DNA of 64,000 nt from Flavobacterium sp. UMI-01 (GTDB taxonomy: Bacteria; Bacteroidota; Bacteroidia; Flavobacteriales; Flavobacteriaceae), in assembly GCF_019656315.1 (NCBI RefSeq), contig NZ_BPLU01000049.1:1-64000 (forward strand), in the 5' to 3' direction. The notes below the pieces were generated by a model that had not been told where the DNA came from, made no database searches, and saw nothing but the letters and a program-made list of their open reading frames with translations. Both the position numbers and the translations under genes were made by a program. Below are positions 8,550-18,261 of the stretch, piece by piece (position 1 is the stretch's first letter; each line of letters opens with the position of its first letter).

Positions 8550-8801
8550 ATGGCAAATCATAAGTCAGCATTAAAAAGAATTAGAAGTAACGAAAAGAAA
8601 AGAGTGTTAAACAGATATCAACACAAAACTACTCGTAATGCTATCAAGGCGTTAAGAATAGCTACTGATAAAGCTGATGCTACTTCTAAATTGTCAAATG
8701 TTATTTCAATGATTGATAAATTAGCTAAGAAAAATATCATTCATGACAACAAAGCTTCAAACTTAAAATCTAAGTTGACTAAATTTGTTGCTAAATTGTA
8801 A
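8550..8801 (+). CDS. rpsT: 30S ribosomal protein S20 (bS20)
   Basis: This is a primary-binding protein of the small ribosomal subunit that contacts 16S rRNA. At 83 residues it has the standard length and composition: the MANHKSALKRIRSNEKKRVLN start, a lysine-rich helical body and IHDNKASNLKSKLTKFV near the end. It lies 39 bp after the third tRNA-Glu, so it is probably transcribed with the tRNAs, and it ends in a strong terminator. Confidence 0.96.
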   Translation: MANHKSALKRIRSNEKKRVLNRYQHKTTRNAIKALRIATDKADATSKLSNVISMIDKLAKKNIIHDNKASNLKSKLTKFVAKL

Positions 8802-8827
8802 TAGTTGCCTTTTTATATCTTATAATT

Positions 8828-8855
8828 AAAGCCTCTTTTTTAAGAGGCTTTTTTG
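8828..8855 (+). terminator. Terminator after rpsT
   Basis: AAAGCCTCTT at 8828-8837 pairs with AAGAGGCTTT around a 4-nt loop and is followed by TTTTT. It lies 26 bp beyond the rpsT stop and has the usual form of a rho-independent terminator. Confidence 0.85.
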
Positions 8856-8884
8856 TTGTGGTAAAAGATGTTTGGTGTTGTGAT

Positions 8885-8930
8885 AAAACAATCGACCGCT
8901 TGTGTTATATGGCAAGCGGTCGATTGTTTT
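8885..8930. terminator. Perfect 18-bp hairpin ending the response-regulator transcript
   Basis: Bases 8885-8902 and 8913-8930 form an uninterrupted 18-bp inverted repeat around a 10-nt loop. The stem contains CAATCGACCGCTTG and has A/T runs at both outer ends. On the minus strand it follows the response-regulator stop codon by 22 bp. It would also catch read-through from rpsT on the plus strand. Confidence 0.75.
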
Positions 8931-8951
8931 TTTATAGTAATAAATTTTGAT

Positions 8952-9356
8952 TTACAATTTGGATGAAAGTCCTTCTAGCATTGAGATGGAAATAGGTTTA
9001 GGTAGAAAATCAATTACCATGGGGTATTTTTTTGATTTTTCTAGGTCTTCAGGGTCAATGGTGGAAGAGAGTACTATAATTTTAGTTTTTTGATTGAATT
9101 CAATATAGGTATCTGTGCTGAAGCAATCTAAAAATTCCCAACCACCCATTACAGGCATGTTTAAGTCTAAAAAGATAAGTTGAGGGATAGTTTGTGATTC
9201 AATGTTATTTTCTTTGATTTTGTCAAAGTATTTTAGAGCTTCTTCGCCGTTTTGGGCGGTATCTGTTTCTTTTGAAAAAGCAGCTTTGATAATTACTTTT
9301 TTACACAACATTAGTGTTATTGGATCGTCGTCAACACACAATATTTTGTCTAACAT
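8952..9356 (-). CDS. Single-domain response regulator (CheY-like)
   Basis: This 134-residue receiver domain has no output domain. It has the acidic pocket VDDD at residues 8-11, the phospho-acceptor Asp64 in FLDLNMP, a conserved Ser/Thr region (KIIVLSSTIDPED) and the switch lysine in FLPKPIS. It starts 2 bp after the stop of the upstream PAS histidine kinase in the same direction, so the pair is almost certainly one two-component unit. A single-domain receiver implies signalling by protein contact or as a phosphorelay intermediate. The target is unknown. Confidence 0.9.
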   Translation of the reverse strand: MLDKILCVDDDPITLMLCKKVIIKAAFSKETDTAQNGEEALKYFDKIKENNIESQTIPQLIFLDLNMPVMGGWEFLDCFSTDTYIEFNQKTKIIVLSSTIDPEDLEKSKKYPMVIDFLPKPISISMLEGLSSKL

Positions 9357-9358
9357 TA

Positions 9359-11077
9359 TTATTTATTTTTGAAAGTTAAGGTGAAAGTTGTTCCTTTGTC
9401 AACCTCACTATCTACCTCGATAGTTCCGTCCATAGCATCAATCTGAGATTTTACAAGATAAAGCCCTAGTCCTTTGCTGTCTGGATAATCATGAAATCTT
9501 TGATAAAGGCCAAAAATTTTATCTTTATTTCGATTTAAATCAATTCCAATTCCGTTGTCTTTAAATTTAAGTGTAACAAGGTTGTCGGTTTGATCCGCTG
9601 TAATTGAGATTTTTAAGTTTCGCTTGTCGGATTTGTACTTTAAGGCATTGGAGAGCAAATTGAGTAAAATACTTTCGATATAGGATTTGTTGGCTATAAT
9701 AGTTGGGACTTTGTCAAAATCAATTTTTAAGATAGGTCGGTGTAAGTCAAATTGAAAGGAAAGTTGGTTGAAAACATTTTCAAATATGTCTTTGAGAGAG
9801 ACAGTCTCTTTTAAAGTTGAAGAGTTGTCTTTGATGATCATTACTTTGGTTAGGTCATTAATGGTTTCATTTAGTAAATGTGTGGATTTGTTGAAACCAT
9901 GTAGGATTTCTTTCAATTCGATATCGTCAATAGTGATGTCTTCTATTAGAGCGAGTAATCCCATTAGATTTGATATCGGAGCTCTTAAATTGTGTGAGGT
10001 AATGTATGAAAATTGTTTTAAATCCTTGTTGTTGCGAGTAAGTTCTAGAATGAGTTGCTCTCTTTCTTTTTCTTGTCTTTTTTCGGCTGTAATGTCCCGC
10101 TGTATAGATATCCAATGAGAGAGTTCTTTGTCGGTGTTGTAAATAGGGATCATTGAAAAGTGTAACCAAAATTCTTCTCCATTTTTTTTATAACTAATCA
10201 TTTCAATTACACATTCTTCATAGTTTTTAATAGCTGAAATGATTTTCTTAATGATAGCAGGGTCCGTGTTTGGTCCACTTAAAAAATCAGGAGATTTGTG
10301 GATAATCTCATCTGATTCATAGCCTGTCATAGTGGTAAAGGCAGGGTTTACATAGACTATTTTAGGGAGTTTGTTTTTGTGGAAATGTGCTTCGGTAATT
10401 ACAATCGAATCTTTTGTTTGGAGGATTACTGTTTCAAGCAATTTCAGTCGAAGTTCTTCTTCTTTTCTTTTTGTGATATCTTGTAGGGCTCCAATCATTC
10501 GGATGGCTTTGCCGTTTTCGTCTTTCAGTAGGAAGCCTCGGTCTAATACATATTTATAAGTGTTATCTGCGCATTTGAAGCGGTATTCATCTTGCCAGTT
10601 TTCTGTTTTTTGTTCTATAAATGAATAGAGTTTAATAGACATTTTGATACTGTCCTCAGGGTGTATGTTTTGAAACCACCAGCTTGAACTTTCTCCCACT
10701 TCCTCTTGGTCATAACCAAAAATACCTTTGATTCCTTTGTTCCAATACAATTTGTCTTCGGCTATATTCCAGTCCCAAATGGTGTCACTGGTAGCTTTGG
10801 CAACAATATCATATTTTTCATTGGATTCTCTTATCTCATTATTGGTTTGTTTTAATTTTTCAAGCACAGTTTTACTCTTTTTTTCATTTTGAGTTAATAT
10901 GTATCTGAAAATTAAGGCCGTAAATGTTACTAATATGAGGTCTTTTGAAAAATTGAAAACAGGATAGCTTTCATTATGTAGAAAACGCAGAGAAAGTTTA
11001 TGAAAAACAATAACCGCAAACATGGCTATTAGCACATATACTATGGTTATTTGGTTTATTTTGTTTTTCATACCCAA
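9359..11077 (-). CDS. Membrane-anchored PAS-domain sensor histidine kinase
   Basis: The 572-residue kinase has two N-terminal membrane helices (about residues 8-25 and 43-62). Two PAS domains with PAC tails follow at about 85-205 (WDWNIAEDKLYWNKGIKGIF) and 210-335 (IVITEAHFHKN, FWLHFSMIPIYNTDK). The dimerisation/phosphoacceptor helix has SHNLRAPISN, with His near residue 361. The ATP-binding domain shows N (LLSNALKY), G1 (FKDNGIGI) and G2 (KGLGLYLVKS) boxes. The signal could be redox, light or a small ligand; the sequence does not decide. It is co-transcribed with the adjoining receiver protein. Confidence 0.9.
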   Translation of the reverse strand: MGMKNKINQITIVYVLIAMFAVIVFHKLSLRFLHNESYPVFNFSKDLILVTFTALIFRYILTQNEKKSKTVLEKLKQTNNEIRESNEKYDIVAKATSDTIWDWNIAEDKLYWNKGIKGIFGYDQEEVGESSSWWFQNIHPEDSIKMSIKLYSFIEQKTENWQDEYRFKCADNTYKYVLDRGFLLKDENGKAIRMIGALQDITKRKEEELRLKLLETVILQTKDSIVITEAHFHKNKLPKIVYVNPAFTTMTGYESDEIIHKSPDFLSGPNTDPAIIKKIISAIKNYEECVIEMISYKKNGEEFWLHFSMIPIYNTDKELSHWISIQRDITAEKRQEKEREQLILELTRNNKDLKQFSYITSHNLRAPISNLMGLLALIEDITIDDIELKEILHGFNKSTHLLNETINDLTKVMIIKDNSSTLKETVSLKDIFENVFNQLSFQFDLHRPILKIDFDKVPTIIANKSYIESILLNLLSNALKYKSDKRNLKISITADQTDNLVTLKFKDNGIGIDLNRNKDKIFGLYQRFHDYPDSKGLGLYLVKSQIDAMDGTIEVDSEVDKGTTFTLTFKNK

Positions 11078-11212
11078 ATGTAATTAATTATTGTTAATTA
11101 TAAAATTTCCCTTAAATTATTTTAAAAGTTTGTTTAAAAGATTTTTTATTAGTATTTAGAGTTAATAGAAGGTAAAGTATTTGTGAAATGTTTTATATCT
11201 CGAAATAAAGTG

Positions 11213-11220
11213 TACCTTTG
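11213..11220 (+). promoter_or_regulatory. -7 box of the typA promoter
   Basis: TACCTTTG at 11213-11220 matches TAnnTTTG. It lies 19 bp before the typA start codon. Only a weak TTT-rich -33 region is visible about 18 bp upstream of it. Confidence 0.6.
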
Positions 11221-11239
11221 CACCCATTAAAAATTACAG

Positions 11240-13036
11240 ATGGAATCAATTAGAAATATTGCAATTATTGCTCACGTCGATCACGGTAAAACAACTTTGG
11301 TTGATAAAATTATGTATCATTGTCAGTTATTTCGTGAAAACGAAAATACAGGGGATTTAATTCTGGACAACAATGATTTAGAGCGTGAAAGAGGTATTAC
11401 CATTACTTCAAAGAACGTTTCTGTTCAATACAAAGGAACAAAAATCAACATTATTGATACTCCTGGTCACGCCGATTTTGGTGGAGAAGTAGAGCGTGTA
11501 TTGAATATGGCTGACGGTGTATGTTTGTTAGTAGATGCCTTTGAAGGGCCAATGCCACAAACTCGTTTTGTACTTCAAAAAGCAATTGACTTAGGATTGA
11601 AACCATGTGTAGTTATCAATAAAGTGGATAAAGAAAACTGTACTCCAGAGGAAGTACATGAAAAAGTTTTCGATTTGATGTTTGAATTAGGGGCACAAGA
11701 ATGGCAGTTGGATTTTCCAACCGTTTATGGTTCGGCAAAAAATAACTGGATGTCAGATGATTGGAAAAATCAAACTGAAAACATAGAGCCACTTTTGGAT
11801 ATGGTTATCGCAAATGTACCTGCTCCTAAAGTATCTGAGGGAACACCTCAAATGTTAATTACTTCCTTAGATTTCTCTTCATTTACTGGACGTATCGCTA
11901 TTGGTCGTTTAGAAAGAGGGGTTTTAAAAGAAGGAATGCCTATTTCTTTGGTAAAAAGAGATGGAAAAATCATTAAGTCTAGAATTAAAGAATTACATAC
12001 TTTTGAAGGTTTAGGTCGTAAAAAAGTAGAAGAAGTAGTAGCTGGTGATATCTGTGCTATTGTTGGAATTGAAGGTTTTGAAATTGGGGACACTGTTGCC
12101 GATTACGAAAATCCAGAAGCTTTACAAACCATTGCTATTGATGAACCTACAATGAGTATGTTGTTTACCATAAACGATTCACCATTTTTTGGTAAAGAAG
12201 GTAAATTTGTAACTTCTAGGCATATTAGAGAAAGATTGACTAAAGAATTAGAGAAAAACTTAGCCATGAAATTGGGTGAGACTGATTCGGCTGATAAGTT
12301 TATGGTTTTTGGTCGTGGTGTATTGCACTTATCTGTTCTTATTGAAACAATGAGAAGAGAAGGGTACGAATTACAAATTGGACAGCCACAAGTAATTATT
12401 AAAGAAATTGATGGTGTAAAATGTGAGCCAATCGAAGAATTGACTATTGATTTACCTGAAAACCTTTCAGGACGTGCAGTAGAATTTGTTTCGGTACGTA
12501 AAGGAGAAATGCTTTCTATGGAAGGTAAAGGTGAGCGTATGGTGGTTAAGTTTAACATTCCATCTCGTGGAATCATTGGATTACGTAATCAATTGTTGAC
12601 AGCTACTGCTGGTGAAGCTATTATGTCACACCGTTTTATTGGATATGAGCCTTACAAAGGAGAAATTCCAGGAAGAAATAACGGATCATTAATCTCTATG
12701 GAAAACGGAAAAGCAATTCCTTATTCTATTGATAAATTACAAGATCGTGGTAAATTCTTTGTGGATCCAAACGAAGATATTTATGAAGGTCAAGTAATTG
12801 GTGAAAATACACGTAGTGATGATATGACGGTTAACGTTACTAAAACGAAAAAGTTGTCTAACGTACGTTCTTCTGGAGCTGATGATAAAGCAAAAATTAT
12901 TCCTGCAATTAAATTCTCATTAGAGGAAGCATTGGAATACATCCAAAAAGATGAGTATGTAGAAGTTACTCCAAAGTCAATTCGTTTAAGAAAAATCTAT
13001 TTGACTGAAACAGACAGAAAGAGATATAAGTTTTAA
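11240..13036 (+). CDS. typA: Translational GTPase TypA/BipA
   Basis: This ribosome-associated GTPase of the elongation-factor family helps 50S assembly and growth under stress. G-domain motifs are HVDHGKTT (residues 11-18), the switch region [14 protein letters not shown] and NKVD. EF-G-like domains II, III and V follow, and the TypA-specific C-terminal domain ([17 protein letters not shown] to RLRKIYLTE) covers about the last 120 residues. Its 598-residue length is standard. It stands as a single gene with its own promoter and a shared terminator. Confidence 0.96.
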   Translation: MESIRNIAIIAHVDHGKTTLVDKIMYHCQLFRENENTGDLILDNNDLERERGITITSKNVSVQYKGTKINIIDTPGHADFGGEVERVLNMADGVCLLVDAFEGPMPQTRFVLQKAIDLGLKPCVVINKVDKENCTPEEVHEKVFDLMFELGAQEWQLDFPTVYGSAKNNWMSDDWKNQTENIEPLLDMVIANVPAPKVSEGTPQMLITSLDFSSFTGRIAIGRLERGVLKEGMPISLVKRDGKIIKSRIKELHTFEGLGRKKVEEVVAGDICAIVGIEGFEIGDTVADYENPEALQTIAIDEPTMSMLFTINDSPFFGKEGKFVTSRHIRERLTKELEKNLAMKLGETDSADKFMVFGRGVLHLSVLIETMRREGYELQIGQPQVIIKEIDGVKCEPIEELTIDLPENLSGRAVEFVSVRKGEMLSMEGKGERMVVKFNIPSRGIIGLRNQLLTATAGEAIMSHRFIGYEPYKGEIPGRNNGSLISMENGKAIPYSIDKLQDRGKFFVDPNEDIYEGQVIGENTRSDDMTVNVTKTKKLSNVRSSGADDKAKIIPAIKFSLEEALEYIQKDEYVEVTPKSIRLRKIYLTETDRKRYKF

Positions 13037-13054
13037 TCGCATTATACTTTTTTA

Positions 13055-13090
13055 AAAGAGCCATTCTGAACTATTTTAGAATGGCTCTTT
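13055..13090. terminator. Bidirectional terminator between typA and the adhesin gene
   Basis: AAAGAGCCATTCT at 13055-13067 pairs perfectly with AGAATGGCTCTTT at 13078-13090. A/T runs on both sides let it serve typA (plus) and the convergent adhesin gene (minus, stop 14 bp away). Confidence 0.85.
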
Positions 13091-13103
13091 TTTTGGAATA
13101 TGT

Positions 13104-16100
13104 TTATCTTTTTAGAGTGAAGTGCCCTTTTACTTCTCTGCCATCTTCGAGTTTAATAGTGTACCAATAATCATCTGTAGGAAGTTGGGTGTTGTTATAG
13201 ATGCCGTCCCATCCTTGTCCTAAGGGATTGAGTTGTTTTAACAATTTTCCGTAACGGTCAAAAATGTACACGGTTGTTTTAGCATTAAAATTGACGTCAA
13301 CTCCCATAACATTCCAGTAGTCGTTGTAGCCATCTCCGTTAGGGGTAAAAAATTTAGGCACTCCAATAACAGAAATAACTTGGCTAACGGTACCACATCC
13401 ATTGATGTCTTTTATATAAACGGTATGAATTCCAGAGGGGACATTATTGAAAAAATTAGATGTCTGAAACGAATTAGTGGGGTCATCAATACTGTATTCG
13501 TAATCACCCAAACCTACTGCATTAACGGTAACTGTATTGTTGTCTGTTAAGTCTTTAATTTCAATAGAGCTTATTGTGGCAATATCTGAAGGTGTTACCA
13601 TAATGCTTCGTGTTCTACTACATCCAGTTGTTTTAGAGGTGACTTCCACTTGATAAATTCCTTCGGCATTTACATCTAAGGTAGGAGACTGATTAGGTAA
13701 AATTACATTGTCTTTGTACCATTGATAGGAATAATTGGAGGTAGGTGAACCGTCATTGATGCCCGCATTTAATTGTACAAAAAAAGTAGGTAAATTAGAA
13801 CAGATTAATTCATCTTCGTTTCCGTCAATATTAATGTTGATTTTAGGAAGCGGGTGAACAATAAAAGGGATTGTCATAGTGGCAGGACAACTAGTGTTTA
13901 AGGGATTTTCAATTTTTGCTGTTATTGTTTGCGTGTTAGTGATAAAAGGATTTGGTAATGGGCTAGGTAATGCATTGTTATTTTGGTCAAAATAACTGAC
14001 TTTCATGCCCGTTTGTGTTCCTAATAATGTTGATTCGAAAGTAGAAGTGTTGAACGCAAATTTTCCATCTTGAACCAAAGGGTCGGTTTCGTCATCACAA
14101 ACCGTCGTTAGCGAACTAGGGATTGCAAAAGCTTGCGGTAACTTATCCACAATAAATGCTATTGATGTTGCTTCGAAACATTGTTGAGCAGTATTATTGG
14201 TCACAACGGCTTTGATTATTTGTGAGGTGGTTGTGAACGAAGAAGGGAACGGGCTGTTAATTAGGTTTCCGTTGGCATCTTTTAACGGGTTGTTTGTACT
14301 ATCATAATAGGTGACAGTTTTGTTGGTTTGTCCATTCAATAAAGTGGTCTCTAAAGAAGAGGTGTTAAATGTAAATATGCCGTCTTGGTTGTCGTCACAT
14401 TGTCTAGGAATAATGACCGTATTAGCAACAGGGAGTTTTTCTACAGTCAAAGTAACATAAGGTCCTAGGCCATAACAAGCATTGTCAGTCTCGCTATCTA
14501 CACGGGTCCAAATTTCTTGGGTATCGGGATATCCAATATTTCTATAATTAGTCGGATTGGTTATTGGGTTAATTTCGGCTAATGCATCGTTTTGGTTTTT
14601 GTAAAAACGGATGGTATAATTGCCTGCTGGTAAAAGGGATTTAATGTCGGCTTCGGCATTGCTAAAATCAAATGTAGCAATACCGTCTCGATTGTTGTTA
14701 TTAGTGTTGTTATTTCCATTAGTGTCTAATAAATCATCGCAAACAAAGTATGATTTACTAAACGTAAGAGGGATTTGTGTTGCAATTACTTTAAGTGTAA
14801 TTTTTGCTACCGAGAAACAATTGTTTGCATTAGTAACTCTTGCCCAAATGGACATGGTACTTGGGATGGTGTTAGTAAAACTCAATGGGTTCTGAATTAA
14901 ATCAGCGGGGTTAGCAGTATTGGCGCCAGATAATGTGGTGTAATAGCTAAACGTTTCATTGGCTGCATTAGTAGAAATAGCATCATTTTTTACTGTAAGA
15001 TTAAATGCTGTAATTCCATCTAAATTGTCATCACATTGAACAAGGGTAATGTCATTTGTGGTAGGTAGGGTGTAGCTAATTAGAGTGGTTTCAGCAGAAA
15101 GTAAGCCACAACTGTTTCCTGTTTTGTTTATAAAAACACGGTATTTGTACCCGTTCATGCTTGTTGATACAGAAGAAATTGACAGACTATTAGTAGTTGC
15201 TCCACTGTAAAGGCTGTTGTCTGTAATGGAAGTCCAAGTAGTTCCGTTGATTGATAGTTGCCATTGATAATTATCGCCGTTAGCTGTAATTCCTATTTGA
15301 GTTGGTTGAAGATCACAAGTAGGTTGAGCTAGCGGTTGGTTGGTAATAATTATAGGAGCAGAAATTAAATAATTTGTATTAGGGATTAAATATCCAGTAG
15401 CACTGGTCACTTGTCCTTTAGTGTTTATGGTGATGGGAGTATTTCCTAATATTCCATCATTGTTTGGGTCTTGATATCCAGCTTCAATAACATCAAGACA
15501 CGAGTCGTTATCGCTATCGAGTTCGCGATAGTTTTTGATTCCATCATTATCACTATCAGGGGTACTGGCGTTAGTGCCCGATTCGTCAATATCGTTTATA
15601 CCATCATTGTCACTGTCCCAGTCAATATAATCTGGAATCCCATCATTATCAGTGTCAATAGGTGTTAATCCAGTTCCAAAGGCATTATCGATACCGTCTT
15701 TATTGGAGTCGGTATTGGTAAGGGGAACAGGTGTGTTGCCTTGGGCTTCAATACGATCATCGATACCGTCATTGTCGCTGTCATCGTCCATTTGATCAGG
15801 GATTCCGTCACCATCCGTGTCTGTAGCTACACAACTGGCAAAAAGCTTAAATGTGGATTTGTTGCTGTTGGTTTCGGATAGATTTTTGTGAGTGATGGAA
15901 AAGGTATTGGTCAAATTCGATGAAAATCTAAAATCACCACTTCCAGGAGTTAATGGAACCGTGCTGTTTAGTCTAAATCGGATTTCGAATGATGAGTATT
16001 CGGTAACGCCACTTTCATAGATTCCATCATAATTGGTGTCTATTAGCAATTGATTGGTTGGGTTAGTAACTGTAATTGTTTTGTTGACATCTGAGTTGAC

Positions 16101-18059
16101 AATGTACTCTGCATTCGCATTAAGATAGTCGCCGTTATTTCCAAAAGTCACGTATTCCATAACGATGGATATGGGTTGGGTAAACGTTATTTTTTGAGTG
16201 ACATAGCTGTCTAGTCCAGCTGGAATATCGGTAATGAAGCTTCCGTCTGAACTTCCTGTTATAGGAGTGGTATTTGCATTTGTTGACGTTGTTGTAGTGG
16301 TTGAGTAGGGATTAGTATATGTTCCTGTTGTAACTGTTCCGCTGGTGTTGGCGATATTGATGTTGTAATTACCATAAGATTCCATACAATTGGTAAGTCC
16401 ATCGTTGTCATTGTCTAAGTCTATATTGTCGTTAATAGTGTCCCCATCACTATCAGTAGGGCATTCACTTACTGGGATTTTGTCAGAAAGTAGGGGAGCG
16501 GTACTTGGGCAGCCCGATATACTTCCTTTTACATTGTAATAACCTGGGATAGTAGGGGTGTAGGTATTGTTTACAGCACCAGGTATAGGAGTGTCGTTAA
16601 AAAACCACTGAAATGAATCATAAGATGAAATGGTATTGACTTTTAATGCCACATTAGGAATACAGGAATTGCTGGAGGTGGTAATTTTATTAAAATTGAT
16701 TTCGGGTTTGGTGTCAAATCCTGAATAATATCCGCCATAGGTTGCGGCATTATTGGTTCCAAAATAAGAAACATATACTTGTTTCGTTGATTTTATGGCG
16801 AGATTACCTGTAAGACCGCTAAGAGTATGTCTTATAAAGCCAGGATTACCTGTTATGGCCACGGGATTAGTACTGATGACAGTATTGTTAACAGATACTG
16901 TTGCTCCTGTTTCGGTTACAATATTTAAAATACCCGTATAACTGGTGTTCCCAATGGCTTCTACCATAGGAATATTATCAACTGTTCTAGGTGTGGTGCA
17001 GTTTAACGGTGGTACAAAAAATAGGTTTTGATTTGCAGAACTGTTTGTGCCTCCTATACTTTGATAAGCAAATACGGGTTCGCTAGTCGTTACGTATAAA
17101 TTGCCATTTATAAAATTGGAACCATCAAAGTTAGTGTATTGGCCAGCATTCAGTGTGATATAAGGGGTGGTGCTTCCGTTGATGTAAACCGCTGTGTTGT
17201 TTACATGTGCTACTAGTTGCACACGTTCTAAATCATCGGTTCCAAGCCCTTTGACAAAAATGTATTCTTTACCTGTTTTTTCAAAGGAAACAATTTGGTC
17301 AAAACCGACATCTCTTCCGTTTAATACAGAATTACTACCAGCAAATGAGCCCGAGTTTACTGCCACAGGTTTATCTGTTTCGATTAATGCACCAATCATT
17401 TTAGAACTATTACTTGTAGTGGTATTGCTGTTTTCAATCGCTAGTACATAACTTTCATTTTTATTCAAATTAACTACAATAGGGCCATTGATTATTGTGC
17501 CATTCGTAAGAGCTGTTCCTGTTGGAATGTTGGAAATAGTAAGTTTTGTGTTATTTTCGGTAGCTAAAACTGAGGCAAAGTTTAATAGGGAAGAGTCTGT
17601 ATTTACGGGATTGAGCATCGCTCCTAATCTAAAAGTTGTTCCCAATGCACTATTTCCTTTAGAAACAATTCCTCCAGCGTGATTGTACGAAGTACTGTTG
17701 TTATTGAGAGCCGAATTGATTCTCATGCTCACGTATATTTGTTCATCTGCTTCAATGATATACCCTTTGTTGCTTAGTTTTTCGATCGTATTTTTTGGAG
17801 TCATTAATCGAGTAGCGCTTCCTGTGCCAATAGAATGAACATAAGGATTAGTATTGGAGACAACTCCTGTTATAGTATTTCCACCAATTTCGATAATTTT
17901 GATATTTACATTAGTAGTGCTAGGAGTTGAAATATAAAAATAATGGTCAAAAGCAAGGTTATTATTACAGGTTATAGGTGGGATGTAGTGTGTTTTGCTA
18001 AATTGTGCAAAAGCGTGTATTGATAATAGTAACAGTAATACTAGGAATTGTTTTTTCAT
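13104..18059 (-). CDS. Large T9SS type B sorting-domain protein with IgGFc-binding-like N-terminus
   Basis: The 1651-residue exported protein has a signal peptide (KKQFLVLLLLLSIHAFAQ). Residues of about 20-460 resemble the IgGFc-binding N-terminal domain (TGKEYIFVKGLGTDDLERV, SEPVFAYQSIGG). Calcium-binding thrombospondin type 3 repeats (SDNDGI, DTDGDGIPD) lie near residues 533-560 and 743-865. Several large Ig-like or cell-surface modules with CDD...DG motifs follow, up to about 1400. The C-terminus (GVPKFFTPNGDGYNDYW, VYIFDRYGKLL, GWDG, YWYTIKLEDG) is the gliding-motility CTERM, T9SS type B sorting domain. It is inferred to be secreted through T9SS and to act as an adhesin or matrix protein. 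Confidence 0.88.
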   Translation of the reverse strand: MKKQFLVLLLLLSIHAFAQFSKTHYIPPITCNNNLAFDHYFYISTPSTTNVNIKIIEIGGNTITGVVSNTNPYVHSIGTGSATRLMTPKNTIEKLSNKGYIIEADEQIYVSMRINSALNNNSTSYNHAGGIVSKGNSALGTTFRLGAMLNPVNTDSSLLNFASVLATENNTKLTISNIPTGTALTNGTIINGPIVVNLNKNESYVLAIENSNTTTSNSSKMIGALIETDKPVAVNSGSFAGSNSVLNGRDVGFDQIVSFEKTGKEYIFVKGLGTDDLERVQLVAHVNNTAVYINGSTTPYITLNAGQYTNFDGSNFINGNLYVTTSEPVFAYQSIGGTNSSANQNLFFVPPLNCTTPRTVDNIPMVEAIGNTSYTGILNIVTETGATVSVNNTVISTNPVAITGNPGFIRHTLSGLTGNLAIKSTKQVYVSYFGTNNAATYGGYYSGFDTKPEINFNKITTSSNSCIPNVALKVNTISSYDSFQWFFNDTPIPGAVNNTYTPTIPGYYNVKGSISGCPSTAPLLSDKIPVSECPTDSDGDTINDNIDLDNDNDGLTNCMESYGNYNINIANTSGTVTTGTYTNPYSTTTTTSTNANTTPITGSSDGSFITDIPAGLDSYVTQKITFTQPISIVMEYVTFGNNGDYLNANAEYIVNSDVNKTITVTNPTNQLLIDTNYDGIYESGVTEYSSFEIRFRLNSTVPLTPGSGDFRFSSNLTNTFSITHKNLSETNSNKSTFKLFASCVATDTDGDGIPDQMDDDSDNDGIDDRIEAQGNTPVPLTNTDSNKDGIDNAFGTGLTPIDTDNDGIPDYIDWDSDNDGINDIDESGTNASTPDSDNDGIKNYRELDSDNDSCLDVIEAGYQDPNNDGILGNTPITINTKGQVTSATGYLIPNTNYLISAPIIITNQPLAQPTCDLQPTQIGITANGDNYQWQLSINGTTWTSITDNSLYSGATTNSLSISSVSTSMNGYKYRVFINKTGNSCGLLSAETTLISYTLPTTNDITLVQCDDNLDGITAFNLTVKNDAISTNAANETFSYYTTLSGANTANPADLIQNPLSFTNTIPSTMSIWARVTNANNCFSVAKITLKVIATQIPLTFSKSYFVCDDLLDTNGNNNTNNNNRDGIATFDFSNAEADIKSLLPAGNYTIRFYKNQNDALAEINPITNPTNYRNIGYPDTQEIWTRVDSETDNACYGLGPYVTLTVEKLPVANTVIIPRQCDDNQDGIFTFNTSSLETTLLNGQTNKTVTYYDSTNNPLKDANGNLINSPFPSSFTTTSQIIKAVVTNNTAQQCFEATSIAFIVDKLPQAFAIPSSLTTVCDDETDPLVQDGKFAFNTSTFESTLLGTQTGMKVSYFDQNNNALPSPLPNPFITNTQTITAKIENPLNTSCPATMTIPFIVHPLPKININIDGNEDELICSNLPTFFVQLNAGINDGSPTSNYSYQWYKDNVILPNQSPTLDVNAEGIYQVEVTSKTTGCSRTRSIMVTPSDIATISSIEIKDLTDNNTVTVNAVGLGDYEYSIDDPTNSFQTSNFFNNVPSGIHTVYIKDINGCGTVSQVISVIGVPKFFTPNGDGYNDYWNVMGVDVNFNAKTTVYIFDRYGKLLKQLNPLGQGWDGIYNNTQLPTDDYWYTIKLEDGREVKGHFTLKR

Positions 18060-18261
18060 TTGATAAAAATAATGATATTTTTATTTCTATATCATAAAAA
18101 AAAATGTAATTTATTGTGTAATTAGTTATGGATGTAAAAGAGAACAAGTATAAATAGTCTTTTTTTTGTTAAAGCCTAAAAATAGGTTTTTTTGATTTCT
18201 ATAACTGATACAAGGAAAAGGATTTTAATTAACGTAAATTTGTGTCTTATAACTAATATGT

